Shown here: in pieces, positions 7,375-15,964 of the stretch
How positions within the stretch are numbered: the first letter of the stretch is position 1
How the letters are laid out: every line of letters starts with the position of its first letter
DNA from: Acidobacteriota bacterium
GTDB taxonomy: Bacteria > Acidobacteriota > Terriglobia > Terriglobales > Acidobacteriaceae
DNA: 64,000 nt
Direction: 5' to 3'
NCBI GenBank assembly: GCA_021792135.1
Contig: JAJYVF010000012.1
Span: forward strand, 62,001-126,000
Notes under the pieces: generated by a model
The model's database searches: none
Seen by the model: the letters and a program-made list of their open reading frames with translations, nothing else
What the model was told of the DNA's origin: nothing
Position numbers and translations under genes: made by a program

Positions 7375-8483
7375 TTTTTGTAAAGCTGATTGTTACGAAT
7401 CTTCTGCGGCACCGCGTACGCACGCTCATCAGCGTGGCCGGCATTGCCTTCAGCGTGGCGGCGATGCTCACCGTAGTCACGATCCTGCAGGGCGCGGTGG
7501 GTATGTTTTCGGGGCTGCTCTCGACCGACAGCCAGATGATCGTCTTCGAGCGGAATGTCTCCGACCTCTTCTTCTCGAGCGTTCCCAATTTCGCCGTCCA
7601 GCAGATCCGCGGCTGGAGCATGGTCCGTCACGCCTCGCCGATGCTCTTCGGTGTCGTCTCCAGCTCCGATCATCCCATCATCACCTGCTTTGGCATCGCT
7701 CCGGACGACACCCGGCTGCGCGACGCGACCTGGGTCTCGGGAGACAGGAAGGCGTTCGCCAAAGATCCGAATGGAGTGGTGCTGGGACAGCGAGCCGCCG
7801 ATTTCCTGCACGCGCAGACGGGCAGCCACGTGGCGATCGGGAACGGCAGTTTCCTTGTCGTGGGCGTACTGAAGACGCGCAACGGATTTGAAGACGGCGG
7901 CGTTTTCATGCCGCTTGAGCGCGCGCAGGAGTTCTTTCACAAGAGCGGGGAATCCTCCGTCATCACCGTGAAGCTCACGAATCGCGATGAAGCGGAGGCT
8001 TTCAGGCGCCAGGTTGCACAGCAGTTTCCCGATCTGGTCGCGCTCAGGGACCAGGAGTTCGACCGCTCTTATACGCAGTTTCGCATCCTGAAGGCAACGG
8101 CCTGGGCGGTGGGCGGATGCGGCCTGATCCTCGGCGGCCTGGGTGTGGCCAACACGATGATCATGTCCGTCTTCACCAGGATTCGCGAGATCGCGATTCT
8201 GCGTGTGAACGGATTTTCGCACCGGCAGATCGCGGCGATCATTTTCGGTGAATCCGGAGTGGTGTCGCTGATGGGCGGAGTCGTCGGGTTGCTTGTGGGG
8301 ATCGTGGCGGTTCTGGCCCTGAAGGCGGTCCCGGCCCTGCACGGTTATGTGGATTCGCGTCTGCAGCCCTGGGTGATGCTCGCCGTGGTGGTGCTGGCCT
8401 GCGTGACCGGACTGGCCGGCGCACTGTATCCGGCCTTCTACGCCAGCCGTGTCCGGCCGGTGGAGGCGCTGCGCTTTGAATAG
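7371..8483 (+). CDS. FtsX-type (MacB/LolC/DevC-like) ABC transporter permease
   Basis: 370 aa. The start (MIFVKLIVTNLLRHRVRTLISV) overlaps the previous stop by four bases. The layout is that of FtsX permeases: one N-terminal helix (about 15-40), a roughly 200-residue periplasmic domain, then three C-terminal helices (about 245-365) with the typical VFTRIREIAILRVNGFSHRQI coupling segment between the first two. Such permeases do not import. They drive extraction or export of lipoproteins, peptides or other periplasmic substrates, or signal across the membrane. The partner ATPase follows directly. Substrate unknown; the neighbours hint at a lipid or a redox-complex component. Confidence 0.92.
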   Translation: MIFVKLIVTNLLRHRVRTLISVAGIAFSVAAMLTVVTILQGAVGMFSGLLSTDSQMIVFERNVSDLFFSSVPNFAVQQIRGWSMVRHASPMLFGVVSSSDHPIITCFGIAPDDTRLRDATWVSGDRKAFAKDPNGVVLGQRAADFLHAQTGSHVAIGNGSFLVVGVLKTRNGFEDGGVFMPLERAQEFFHKSGESSVITVKLTNRDEAEAFRRQVAQQFPDLVALRDQEFDRSYTQFRILKATAWAVGGCGLILGGLGVANTMIMSVFTRIREIAILRVNGFSHRQIAAIIFGESGVVSLMGGVVGLLVGIVAVLALKAVPALHGYVDSRLQPWVMLAVVVLACVTGLAGALYPAFYASRVRPVEALRFE

Positions 8484-9186
8484 CCATTCGCCCGCCAGGC
8501 TCGCCGGCATCCACGCGCCGGTCATCTCCGTGGACGACGTGTGGAAGAGCTACGACCAGGGAGCCATCCAGGTGCTGAACGGCGTCAGCTTCGGGCTGGC
8601 TGCGGGCGAGACAACGGCTCTCTGCGGGCCGTCGGGGTGCGGGAAGAGCACGCTGCTGCACTTGCTGGGCGGCCTCGATGAGCCGGATCGAGGCCGCGTG
8701 CTGGTCAACGGGCAGAACCCGAGCGACCGGCGCACCTCGCTGAAGCTGCTCCGTCACGAAGTGGGGTTTGTCTTCCAGTTGCACAATCTCATCCCGGATC
8801 TGACACTCGAAGAGAACTGCCTGATCCCGGCGGTTGCCGCCGGAACGCCTCGCGAGAAGGCCCGCGCCCGTCTGCTGCATCTGACCGAGCGTACAGGGCT
8901 GAGCCATCGCCTGAACCAGCGCATCCAGAAGCTCTCCGGTGGAGAGCGGCAGAGAACGGCGCTGTGCCGGGCGCTGATGAACAGCCCGCGCATTCTGCTG
9001 GCGGACGAGCCGACGGGGTCGCTGGATGAACGCACGAGCCGGCAAATCTTCGAGCTTCTGCTGGAACTGGTGGAGACGGAGCACATCACGCTGGTGATGG
9101 CCACCCACGACCAGTCGCTCGCGCGCCGCTGCGACCGGCTGGTGGAGATGCGGGATGGCCGGATCTGCGAGCCGGCCATGCTGTGA
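8476..9186 (+). CDS. LolD/MacB-type ABC transporter ATP-binding protein
   Basis: 236 aa. Powers the FtsX-type permease. Walker A GPSGCGKST (51-59), the Q-loop (FVFQLHNL), signature KLSGGERQR, Walker B ILLADEPTGSLD and the H-switch ATHD are all intact. I take a TTG at 8476 as the start: GGTGGAGG stands nine bases before it and it overlaps the permease stop. A GTG at 8449 is in frame but has poorer context. The next gene begins 9 nt after the stop. Everything points to one operon and an ABC exporter of two permease and two ATPase copies. Confidence 0.93.
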   Translation: MNSHSPARLAGIHAPVISVDDVWKSYDQGAIQVLNGVSFGLAAGETTALCGPSGCGKSTLLHLLGGLDEPDRGRVLVNGQNPSDRRTSLKLLRHEVGFVFQLHNLIPDLTLEENCLIPAVAAGTPREKARARLLHLTERTGLSHRLNQRIQKLSGGERQRTALCRALMNSPRILLADEPTGSLDERTSRQIFELLLELVETEHITLVMATHDQSLARRCDRLVEMRDGRICEPAML

Positions 9187-9195
9187 GCCATAGCG

Positions 9196-10593
9196 ATGGA
9201 GACGATGACGCTTCAATCCGGCATGGAGGCTCCGGCGGCGCTGCTGAACGAGCCGGCCCGCGTGTCGTCGCCTGCCGGGGCTGCTGCCTCGGAGCCGCTT
9301 TCAGTGCTGACGCTGGCGGCGTTGCATGCCGTGGGCTGGCTAACCGTTTCGAACTTCATCGGCGTGGGGCTGGCGATCCTGCTGCTCTGGCCGCGGGCCG
9401 GCGCATGGCTCGCGCCCTGGAGCTACGGGCGCTGGATGCCGGTGCACATGAACCTGCAGCTTTACGGCTGGACCAGTTTGCCGCTGGTGGCATGGCTGCT
9501 GAAGATTTACCGGGCCGATGGCGGAGGATTGGCACGCTGGAGCCGAACAGCGCTGGTGCTGTGGTCGCTGGCGCTGGGGCTGGGCTCGCTTTCCTGGCTG
9601 GATGGCCACTCGAGCGGCAAGCTTTTTCTCGACTGGAGCGGCTACGTCCGGGTCTTCTTCCCGCTTGCGATTCTCTTCCTGTGGGGCGTGCTGGCGGCGG
9701 CCTTCCTTTCAAATCGTCGCGGTGAGGGCAATGCGCTTCGGTGGTTGAAGCTCATTGGGCTCGTCCTGCTGCTTCTGGTGCCCTTCGCACTTTATGCCGC
9801 CTGCAGCCCTGACATTTACCCGCCGGTAAATCCGGACAGCGGCGGTCCGACGGGCGCCAGCCAGCTGGAGTCGGTGCTGATCATCGTTCTCATTCTGTTT
9901 CTTCTGCCCTATGGGGTGAGCCGGAGGATTGCGGCGCGCAGACGCTGGCTGGTGGTCTCATGGGTTGTTTTCGCCGCCGAAGGGCTGCTGTGCCTCGGGC
10001 TGGGGCGCGCTGACGTCAGCAATAATCGCCCCACGCAGTTCATCAGCCTTGGCAGCCTGCTGGTGTGGGTGCCGCTGATGCCCGCGTATTACACCTCATT
10101 CCAGTGGCAGGAGAACACGCGCCGCTGGCGCATGGCGGTTCTGGCGTGGTGGGCTGTGCTGATTCCCACCGGCTGGTGCCTGTTTCTTCCCGGCGTGCTC
10201 GACCGGCTGAAGTTCACCGATGGCCTGGTCGGGCATTCGCTGACGGCAATGGCGGGCTTTGCGACCAGCCTGCTGGTACTGCTGCTTATCGGTCTGACTG
10301 GCCCGGAGGACAACGTCTTTGCTTCCCGCTGGGCATTTGTCGCCTGGCAGGCCGGAACCGGTGTTTATGTGCTGATCATGCTGATCGCCGGCTGGATCGA
10401 GGGAGCCGATCCCGCTTTCACGATGGTGCCGAACACGACGCGCAACGTGATCTACGGAATCCGGCTCTGCTGCGGGATGGCGATGGCCGCCGCATCGGCG
10501 GAGTGGCTGTGGCGGCTGCATCTGCGCCTTCGCGCAGCGGTGGGTTCTTCAACGGGATACGCGTTTTCCACAGCCCGGGCTCGCGCGCAATGA
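9196..10593 (+). CDS. CcoN-like (cbb3 oxidase subunit I-like) membrane protein without CuB ligands
   Basis: 465 aa, about 12 membrane helices. The second helix region reads YGRWMPVHMNLQLYG, matching the CcoN heme-ligand helix (His84 here). A later segment, LKFTDGLVGHSLTAMAGF (His347 here), lines up with the CcoN heme helix TDWTVGHVHSGALGW, but the second His is replaced by Leu. The CcoN copper-site segments WYGHN and GPHHLHYT have no equivalents: the matching stretch reads RADVSNNRPTQF. So it looks like a heme-copper oxidase core that cannot form the CuB centre and probably does not reduce oxygen. It may still hold one heme. The stop overlaps the next start (ATGA). The alignment was done by eye. 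Confidence 0.75.
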   Translation: METMTLQSGMEAPAALLNEPARVSSPAGAAASEPLSVLTLAALHAVGWLTVSNFIGVGLAILLLWPRAGAWLAPWSYGRWMPVHMNLQLYGWTSLPLVAWLLKIYRADGGGLARWSRTALVLWSLALGLGSLSWLDGHSSGKLFLDWSGYVRVFFPLAILFLWGVLAAAFLSNRRGEGNALRWLKLIGLVLLLLVPFALYAACSPDIYPPVNPDSGGPTGASQLESVLIIVLILFLLPYGVSRRIAARRRWLVVSWVVFAAEGLLCLGLGRADVSNNRPTQFISLGSLLVWVPLMPAYYTSFQWQENTRRWRMAVLAWWAVLIPTGWCLFLPGVLDRLKFTDGLVGHSLTAMAGFATSLLVLLLIGLTGPEDNVFASRWAFVAWQAGTGVYVLIMLIAGWIEGADPAFTMVPNTTRNVIYGIRLCCGMAMAAASAEWLWRLHLRLRAAVGSSTGYAFSTARARAQ

Positions 10594-10997
10594 ACCCAAC
10601 CCGTCCCTGGATTCTCCTTTATCAGTGGGCTGCCGGCCTGTGCGATACGGCCACAGGCGCGCTGCTGATCGCCGCCCCGGCCTGGACCTTTGCGCTGATG
10701 AAGCTCACGGTCCTGCCCCGGCCGGTCGCCTTCGTGCGTTTCGTCGGAGCCTTCGTCTTCTGCGTGGGATTCACCTATCTGTGGGCAGCGGCTGGATGGC
10801 CGCTGAGCGAGTGGCGCGCGCAGTGGCGCATCACGGCGCTGATTCGAACGGCGGCTGCCCTGCTGCTGCTGTGGCAGATCGCTTCCGGCGCAATGGAACG
10901 CGGATGGATGGCGGTGCTCCTGACCGACGGTATTCTCGCGGCCTTCCAGTGGATCGGCCTCGCCCGGAACTGGCTCGATGCTGCGGCCCAGGGGTAA
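10590..10997 (+). CDS. Small four-helix membrane protein of unknown function
   Basis: 135 aa, almost entirely hydrophobic, with about four predicted helices and short loops (PLSEWRAQWR between the second and third). The ATG overlaps the stop of the CcoN-like gene by four bases, and its own 3' end overlaps the MFS-cytochrome start by 20 bases, so production of all three is coupled. No cysteine, heme or metal motif is evident. By position it could be an assembly or accessory subunit of a complex formed by its neighbours. I do not recognise the family. Confidence 0.85.
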   Translation: MNPTRPWILLYQWAAGLCDTATGALLIAAPAWTFALMKLTVLPRPVAFVRFVGAFVFCVGFTYLWAAAGWPLSEWRAQWRITALIRTAAALLLLWQIASGAMERGWMAVLLTDGILAAFQWIGLARNWLDAAAQG

Positions 10998-12903
10998 TGC
11001 GGTGAGGCGTGGGGAGAACTGGCGCGGCATCGTGCTGATCGCGTCGACCTATGTCTACTTTCTGATCTTTGCGCAGTTTGGATTCCTGAAGCGCCTCGAT
11101 CAGATCGGGATCGCCGGAGAGGCTCTGAAGCCGATCATGGCGGCGATGGCGCTGGGCGGCATTCTCGCCAGCCTCCTGGCCGCACGGATGAAAGCGGCAA
11201 CCGCGGCGCGGCGTCTGCGGCTGGCTCTGGGCGGCTGCGCGGCAGCGGCGGCGCTCTCGCTGCTGCCGCTGCATTCGGCGGGTTTTCTGGCGGTGTCACT
11301 GCTCATCGGCCTTTCGCTGGGCGGGCTCACCGTGACGCTGGTTGCGCATCTGCGTCTCTGGCTCGCCGGGGGACGGGCTCTGCTCGGTGTGGGCGCGGGC
11401 GCGGGCATCGGGTATTTCGTCTGCAATATCCCGCAGATCTTCGCCGCGCCTCCTCAGCGGATTGCACTGGTGGCGCTGGGCGCCTGCGCCTGCGGGCTCG
11501 CGGCTTCTCTGCAGACGGAAGAAGCTGCCGAAGCCCCGGTTGAGCTTCCTGAGCGGAAGGCGGCTCCGTTCAGTCTGGTGCTTGCCTCCCTCACGGCGCT
11601 GGTGTGGCTCGATTCCGCGGCGTTTTTCATCATTCAGAACTCGCCCGCGCTGAAGTCCGGCACCTGGGAAGGTGCGGCGCACCTGTGGCGGACGGGCGCG
11701 GTGCATCTTGCCGCGGCTCTGGGGAGCGCGTGGCTGCTGGCGCGGCGCGGGACGAGCCAGGTGCTGGCGCTCGCCTTTGCCTGTCTGGCAGCGGGTTGTC
11801 TTTTGCTGCTCGATCCGGCCCGGAGCGCGCCGGCGGCCGTCCTGTATCCCGCCGGAGTTTCGCTCTATTCCGTCGCGCTGGTGGCCTTTCCATCGCTGCT
11901 GATGCCGAGTGTTACACAGGAGCAGCGTTCGCGCCGAGCCGGATGGATCTATGCGGTGGCGGGCTGGGTGGGCTCGGCACTGGGGATCGGCATGGCCCAG
12001 CACCTGCACAGAGTTCCGCCGTGGTTCGTGGGTGCGGCGGCTCTTGTTTTCTTCCTGCCCTGGGTCTTGCGCTACGGTCGCGTGTACTGGCGGGAGGGCG
12101 CGGCGATCGGGGTGGTCCTGATCGCCGCTTTGGCCATCGAGCACATGCTCGGGGACGACCCGGCGGCGCCGCGAGCGGCTGAATCCGGTGCTGCCGCGAA
12201 GCTCGCCGCGATGGCGCGCGGCCGCAGGGTCTACATCGCCGAGGGTTGCATCAACTGCCATTCCCAGTACGTTCGCCCGCACTCGCCCGACGTGCAGATG
12301 TGGGGTCCGGCCGGCAATCCTGAGGCGATCCGCCGCGAAGATCCGCCGCTCATCGGGAATCGCCGCCAGGGCCCGGACCTGAGCCAGGTGGGCGCGCGCC
12401 GCTCTCCGCTCTGGCTGAAGATCCATCTCATCGACCCGCGAGCGGTCAGTTACGGATCCATCATGCCGAGCTACGCGTATCTCTTCCGCGACGGCCGCGG
12501 CGACGATCTGGTCGCCTATCTGGCGAGCCTGAAGAGCCCGGACAGCCTCAGCGAGATCCTGAAGCAGGCGGCAGCGTGGCAGCCGCCTCCGGCTGCGCTT
12601 GCCCAGGCAGGGCAACTCAACGGCGCGAAGCTCTTCAGCGAGGACTGCGCGACCTGCCACGATTCACATGGGTACGCCAGAACGCGCTGGGGCGCGGATT
12701 TCAGCAGGCTGCCGCCGGATCTGGCAGCGGCTCGATTCAGGCACATCCCGCGGAACCAGAGCACGGCGGAAAGGCGGGCGAGCCTGGCCCGGATCATCAA
12801 ATTCGGCCTGGCGGGAACCGACATGCCCGGGCACGAATATCTGCCGCCCGACCAGATTGAGGCGCTGGCCAGCGAAGTGATGGCGATGCGGCAGGGGCGT
12901 TAG
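10978..12903 (+). CDS. MFS-like membrane domain fused to CcoO-like and class I cytochrome c domains
   Basis: 641 aa. Residues about 15-395 form some 12 helices resembling an MFS transporter or permease. Residues about 410-535 follow CcoO/FixO: CINCHSQYVRP (heme site 424-428), RQGPDLSQVGARR, HLIDPRAV and GSIMPSY with the candidate Met ligand. Residues about 545-641 are a second cytochrome c with CATCH (557-561) and a Met in TDMPGHEYL. Normal CcoO is about 200 aa with a single anchor, so an MFS-like module has taken the anchor's place. An in-frame GTG at 11002 is the alternative start. Overlap with the preceding gene and the CcoN-like protein upstream argue for one membrane redox complex. No DNA anomaly suggests a chimeric artefact. 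Confidence 0.88.
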   Translation: MLRPRGNAVRRGENWRGIVLIASTYVYFLIFAQFGFLKRLDQIGIAGEALKPIMAAMALGGILASLLAARMKAATAARRLRLALGGCAAAAALSLLPLHSAGFLAVSLLIGLSLGGLTVTLVAHLRLWLAGGRALLGVGAGAGIGYFVCNIPQIFAAPPQRIALVALGACACGLAASLQTEEAAEAPVELPERKAAPFSLVLASLTALVWLDSAAFFIIQNSPALKSGTWEGAAHLWRTGAVHLAAALGSAWLLARRGTSQVLALAFACLAAGCLLLLDPARSAPAAVLYPAGVSLYSVALVAFPSLLMPSVTQEQRSRRAGWIYAVAGWVGSALGIGMAQHLHRVPPWFVGAAALVFFLPWVLRYGRVYWREGAAIGVVLIAALAIEHMLGDDPAAPRAAESGAAAKLAAMARGRRVYIAEGCINCHSQYVRPHSPDVQMWGPAGNPEAIRREDPPLIGNRRQGPDLSQVGARRSPLWLKIHLIDPRAVSYGSIMPSYAYLFRDGRGDDLVAYLASLKSPDSLSEILKQAAAWQPPPAALAQAGQLNGAKLFSEDCATCHDSHGYARTRWGADFSRLPPDLAAARFRHIPRNQSTAERRASLARIIKFGLAGTDMPGHEYLPPDQIEALASEVMAMRQGR

Positions 12904-12935
12904 CATGTTTTCCGGCGGTGCGCTCCGCGCAATGG

Positions 12936-13379
12936 CTACGCGCTGTTCCGGAACAGCAGGACGGCGGTGGCCAGAACCATCAGGCCAACCGCGACCATCA
13001 GGGCGTTGCCGTCCAGTTCCACGGTCCTGGCGGCGAGGCGAATCCGGAGCGGCGGGATGCCGTTGGGGTCATGGAAGGTGCCGGCATAGAGCCTTCGCAA
13101 GACAACGGCGGCGACGAAGCCAGCCATCGCGGTGGCCGTCAGCACGGCCGCAAGATAGAACCGCCAGCGCAGGCCAGGTCCCGGCCACCAGACCAGCAGG
13201 ACCTCGGGGACGGCCGCAAAAAGCAGCGTGAATCCCTGCCACACAACATGAAACCGGGCATGACCGGGCCAGAGCGGGTTGGTGGCATGGGTTCGGTTCA
13301 GGTCAATCGCGAGAGGCGTCAGCCCCTGGGTGCCGGCAAGGACCGAAAGCATGATCCTGGCGAGAAGAGCCCCTGTCAT
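12936..13379 (-). CDS. Four-helix integral membrane protein of unknown function
   Basis: 147 aa, about four membrane helices. A conserved-looking loop NPLWPGHARFHVVWQG after the first helix, and a DPNGIPPLRIRL loop before the last helix, are the only distinctive strings; the paired His residues could bind metal or heme, which is speculation. It converges on the MFS-cytochrome gene with a 32-nt gap. I do not recognise the family with confidence. It stands alone on its strand and is not part of the upstream cluster's transcript. Confidence 0.82.
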   Translation of the reverse strand: MTGALLARIMLSVLAGTQGLTPLAIDLNRTHATNPLWPGHARFHVVWQGFTLLFAAVPEVLLVWWPGPGLRWRFYLAAVLTATAMAGFVAAVVLRRLYAGTFHDPNGIPPLRIRLAARTVELDGNALMVAVGLMVLATAVLLFRNSA

Positions 13380-13656
13380 GGGCGTATTGTATTGAACCCG
13401 CCGAGGCGGAAGTCGGCAACCTGCGTCTCACCATTTCCAGTGGTTGCCGTCCAAACACGGAAGCATGGGGACCTCCCCGGATGAAGCATTTGTAATGCGA
13501 AAGAAAGCCTGAGGCTCGTGTTCGGAGTAGTCTGTGAAGCAGAGTATGCCCTTGCGCAGGATCGGGGACGCGGCAGCCGCCAGCCCCGCCGGAGGAGCAG
13601 GTCAGGGCGCGCTGAAGCTGCCTCGGGTGGACGGGATAGGAGAGGGAAGAACGGAA

Positions 13657-14331
13657 ATGCGGCTCCTGGTCGTGGAAGATGACAGTACCATTCGCGAATT
13701 TCTTACCCGCGCTCTGGCGGAATCCGGCTTTGGCGTGGATGCCTCCTCGCTGGGAAGCCAGGCGGAGAAGATGGCACTGGAGGGCGTGCACGATGCGCTG
13801 ATCGTGGACCTGACGCTCCCCGATATGGATGGTCTCGAGCTGATCCAGCGGCTGCGGGCGCAGGGGGTAGGCTCGCCGGTGCTGATTCTATCGGCCCGGC
13901 GCTCGGTGGATGAGCGCGTGCTGGGGCTGGAGCGCGGCGGCGACGATTACATGACCAAGCCCTTCGCGGTGGCCGAGCTGCTGGCGCGGGTGCGGGCGCT
14001 GCTGCGGCGCAGCACCCCCACCCAGTCGGAGGCAACGCGGCTCCGGGTGGCCGATCTGGAGATCGACCTGATCCGCCGCGAAGCCCGCCGGAGCGGAACG
14101 GAAATCCAGCTCACGCAGCAGGAGTTCGCCCTGCTCGAGTACCTGTGCCGGAATGCAGGGCGCGTCGTGACCCGGGCCATGGTGCTCGACCATGTGTGGA
14201 AGATGCGCATCGATACTTCCACCAATATTGTGGATGTCCATATCCACCGCCTCCGCAACAAGGTCGATCGCGATTCCCAGCAGCCGCTCATTCGCACGAT
14301 CCGCGGAGTCGGGTATGTTCTCAAGGATTAG
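13657..14331 (+). CDS. OmpR/PhoB-family two-component response regulator
   Basis: 224 aa. The receiver domain (1-115) has acidic residues D8-D9, the phosphoacceptor D51 (IVDLTLPDMDG) and the switch Lys in MTKPF. A winged-helix DNA-binding domain (about 130-222) ends VDVHIHRLRNKVD...IRGVGYVLKD, typical of OmpR-type regulators, which bind direct repeats of about 11 bp. I chose the ATG at 13657 (MRLLVVEDD), which has a purine-rich ribosome site upstream; the frame extends further 5' without domain content. Its stop overlaps the kinase start by 17 nt. Targets are unknown, though two 11-bp-period repeats occur in this window. Confidence 0.95.
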   Translation: MRLLVVEDDSTIREFLTRALAESGFGVDASSLGSQAEKMALEGVHDALIVDLTLPDMDGLELIQRLRAQGVGSPVLILSARRSVDERVLGLERGGDDYMTKPFAVAELLARVRALLRRSTPTQSEATRLRVADLEIDLIRREARRSGTEIQLTQQEFALLEYLCRNAGRVVTRAMVLDHVWKMRIDTSTNIVDVHIHRLRNKVDRDSQQPLIRTIRGVGYVLKD

Positions 14332-15844
14332 CCGCAGCTTCTACCGCACGTCGGCCTGGAGGCTGGCGCTGCGCAGCACTCTGGTCTTTGCCGCCGGCAG
14401 CGCGGCTGTTTTCCTGGTGATGTATATCGTGGTGGCGCGCACGGTGCAGGAGCGCAGCGATTCCTGGCTGATCGGCGAGAGCGAGACCCTGAAACAGGTG
14501 GCGCTGAACACGCCCCGCGACGCCCTCTACGACCGCATCGTGGAGGAAGTCGCGGAGCTGGCCTCCCAGGAAGTCTCCTACGATGCCACCGGCCATCATG
14601 TGGTGGGCAACACGGTCTTCTTCGCCCAGACGGAGGGACGGGCGAAGGCGCCGGTGTGGGTGGGACCGCCCGACAGCCAGAAATTTCTGGACGCGATCCG
14701 CAGCCGCAGGATCTCGCAGGGAGCCCCGGTTTCGATCCGCGTTCCGGGGTGGAAGGCCCCCTTCCGCGTTGTGGCCGCCGATATGGCCCCCGGAGCGGGG
14801 CACATTTATCTGGGTCTGCTGGATTCGGCGGCAGCAGCGCTGATGCGCCGCCTGCTCCTGCGCTTCGTTCTGGGCTGGATGTGCATGGTGGCCTTTGGAT
14901 TCTTCATCACGCTGATGGGTCTGCGCCGCATGTTGCGCCGCGTCGATGCGATTACCGGCGCCGCCGCCGCGATCCGCTCCGACGATCTGAGCACCCGCGT
15001 GCCAGTGGAGAACCAGCGCGATGAGGTGGCGCGGCTGGCGCGCACCTTCAACAACATGCTCGACCGCATCTCGTCGACGGTGAACCAGCTGCGGACCCTT
15101 ACCGACTCCATGGCGCACGACCTGAAGAGCCCGATCACCACGGTGCGCGGCAATCTGGAGATTGCGCTCTCGCTCGACGACCGCAACCAGTCGGCGGATC
15201 TGGTGGCGGGCGCCATCGAACAGCTGGACCGGCTGTCGGAGGTCATCACCACTTCCCTGGATGTTGCCGAGGCCGACGGCGGCGCGCTTCGCCTCCGCAT
15301 TGCCAGCCTCGATCTCGGAGATCTGGTCGGGCGCGTGACGGGCCTGTACGCTCCGGCCTTTACCGAGAACCAACAGCGGCTCAGCGTCGTGGTGCCGGGG
15401 CCGGTACCGGTCCGTATGGACGTCTCGCTCTGCAACCGGATGCTCTCCAATCTGATGGAGAACGAGCTGCGCTATGCCGGTTCCGGCTCGCAGGTATCCG
15501 TTACCGTCAGCACGGCGGGAGATCGGGCCTGCATCACGGTGGAAGACGACGGCGCGGGATTTCCCGCCGATCTGCTCATGCCTGCGGCGACCGGCGACGG
15601 GGCGAACGGCGCGTCGCCGCCGCGGGTCTTTCAGCGATTCGTCAAGGGCAGCCATTCGCAGGGACACGGGCTGGGACTGGCGTTTGTGAATGCCGTGGCT
15701 GTTGCACACGGCGGGCGAGCCATCGCGCGCAACGGCGACCCCGGCAGGCCGCCGCGCCGCGGCGCGCAGATCGTCATCGAGCTGCCGCTCGCTCCTCGTG
15801 TATCGGACGAGGAGAATTGTGACGTTCAGCTGACAGCCCCGTGA
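14315..15844 (+). CDS. Sensor histidine kinase, partner of the upstream regulator
   Basis: 509 aa. Helix 1 (about 20-40), a periplasmic sensor region of about 140 residues, helix 2 (about 185-208), a HAMP linker, a HisKA domain with the phospho-His in DSMAHDLKSP (His268), and an ATPase domain with the N-box (NLMENELRYAG), DDGAGFP and GHGLGLAFV. It starts at an ATG inside the 3' end of the response regulator gene, so the pair is co-translated. Overall it resembles CusS/QseC-like kinases. The signal is not evident from the periplasmic sequence. Confidence 0.95.
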   Translation: MFSRISRSFYRTSAWRLALRSTLVFAAGSAAVFLVMYIVVARTVQERSDSWLIGESETLKQVALNTPRDALYDRIVEEVAELASQEVSYDATGHHVVGNTVFFAQTEGRAKAPVWVGPPDSQKFLDAIRSRRISQGAPVSIRVPGWKAPFRVVAADMAPGAGHIYLGLLDSAAAALMRRLLLRFVLGWMCMVAFGFFITLMGLRRMLRRVDAITGAAAAIRSDDLSTRVPVENQRDEVARLARTFNNMLDRISSTVNQLRTLTDSMAHDLKSPITTVRGNLEIALSLDDRNQSADLVAGAIEQLDRLSEVITTSLDVAEADGGALRLRIASLDLGDLVGRVTGLYAPAFTENQQRLSVVVPGPVPVRMDVSLCNRMLSNLMENELRYAGSGSQVSVTVSTAGDRACITVEDDGAGFPADLLMPAATGDGANGASPPRVFQRFVKGSHSQGHGLGLAFVNAVAVAHGGRAIARNGDPGRPPRRGAQIVIELPLAPRVSDEENCDVQLTAP

Positions 15845-15964
15845 TCAGGCTCCTGAGCAGGAGCGGAGTCGGCGCCTGCCGCCCGTCGTCGACGATGCGT
15901 CCGCCCACAGGGCAGGAGCTGTGAAACAGAAGCTGCGGGGCAAGCTGGTAGACTCGTAAGCGCA

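Noticed and set aside
12942-12957. 16-bp perfect palindrome GCTGTTCCGGAACAGC
   Set aside because: No loop and no T tract; it lies in the 3' coding end of the 147-aa membrane protein. Chance or coding constraint is enough to explain it.
13486-13498. GCATT-TGT-AATGC inverted repeat upstream of the response regulator
   Set aside because: Short, common by chance. Could be an operator but nothing else supports it.
15849-15864. GCTCCTG/CAGGAGC inverted repeat after the kinase gene
   Set aside because: The tight loop and lack of a T tract do not support a terminator.
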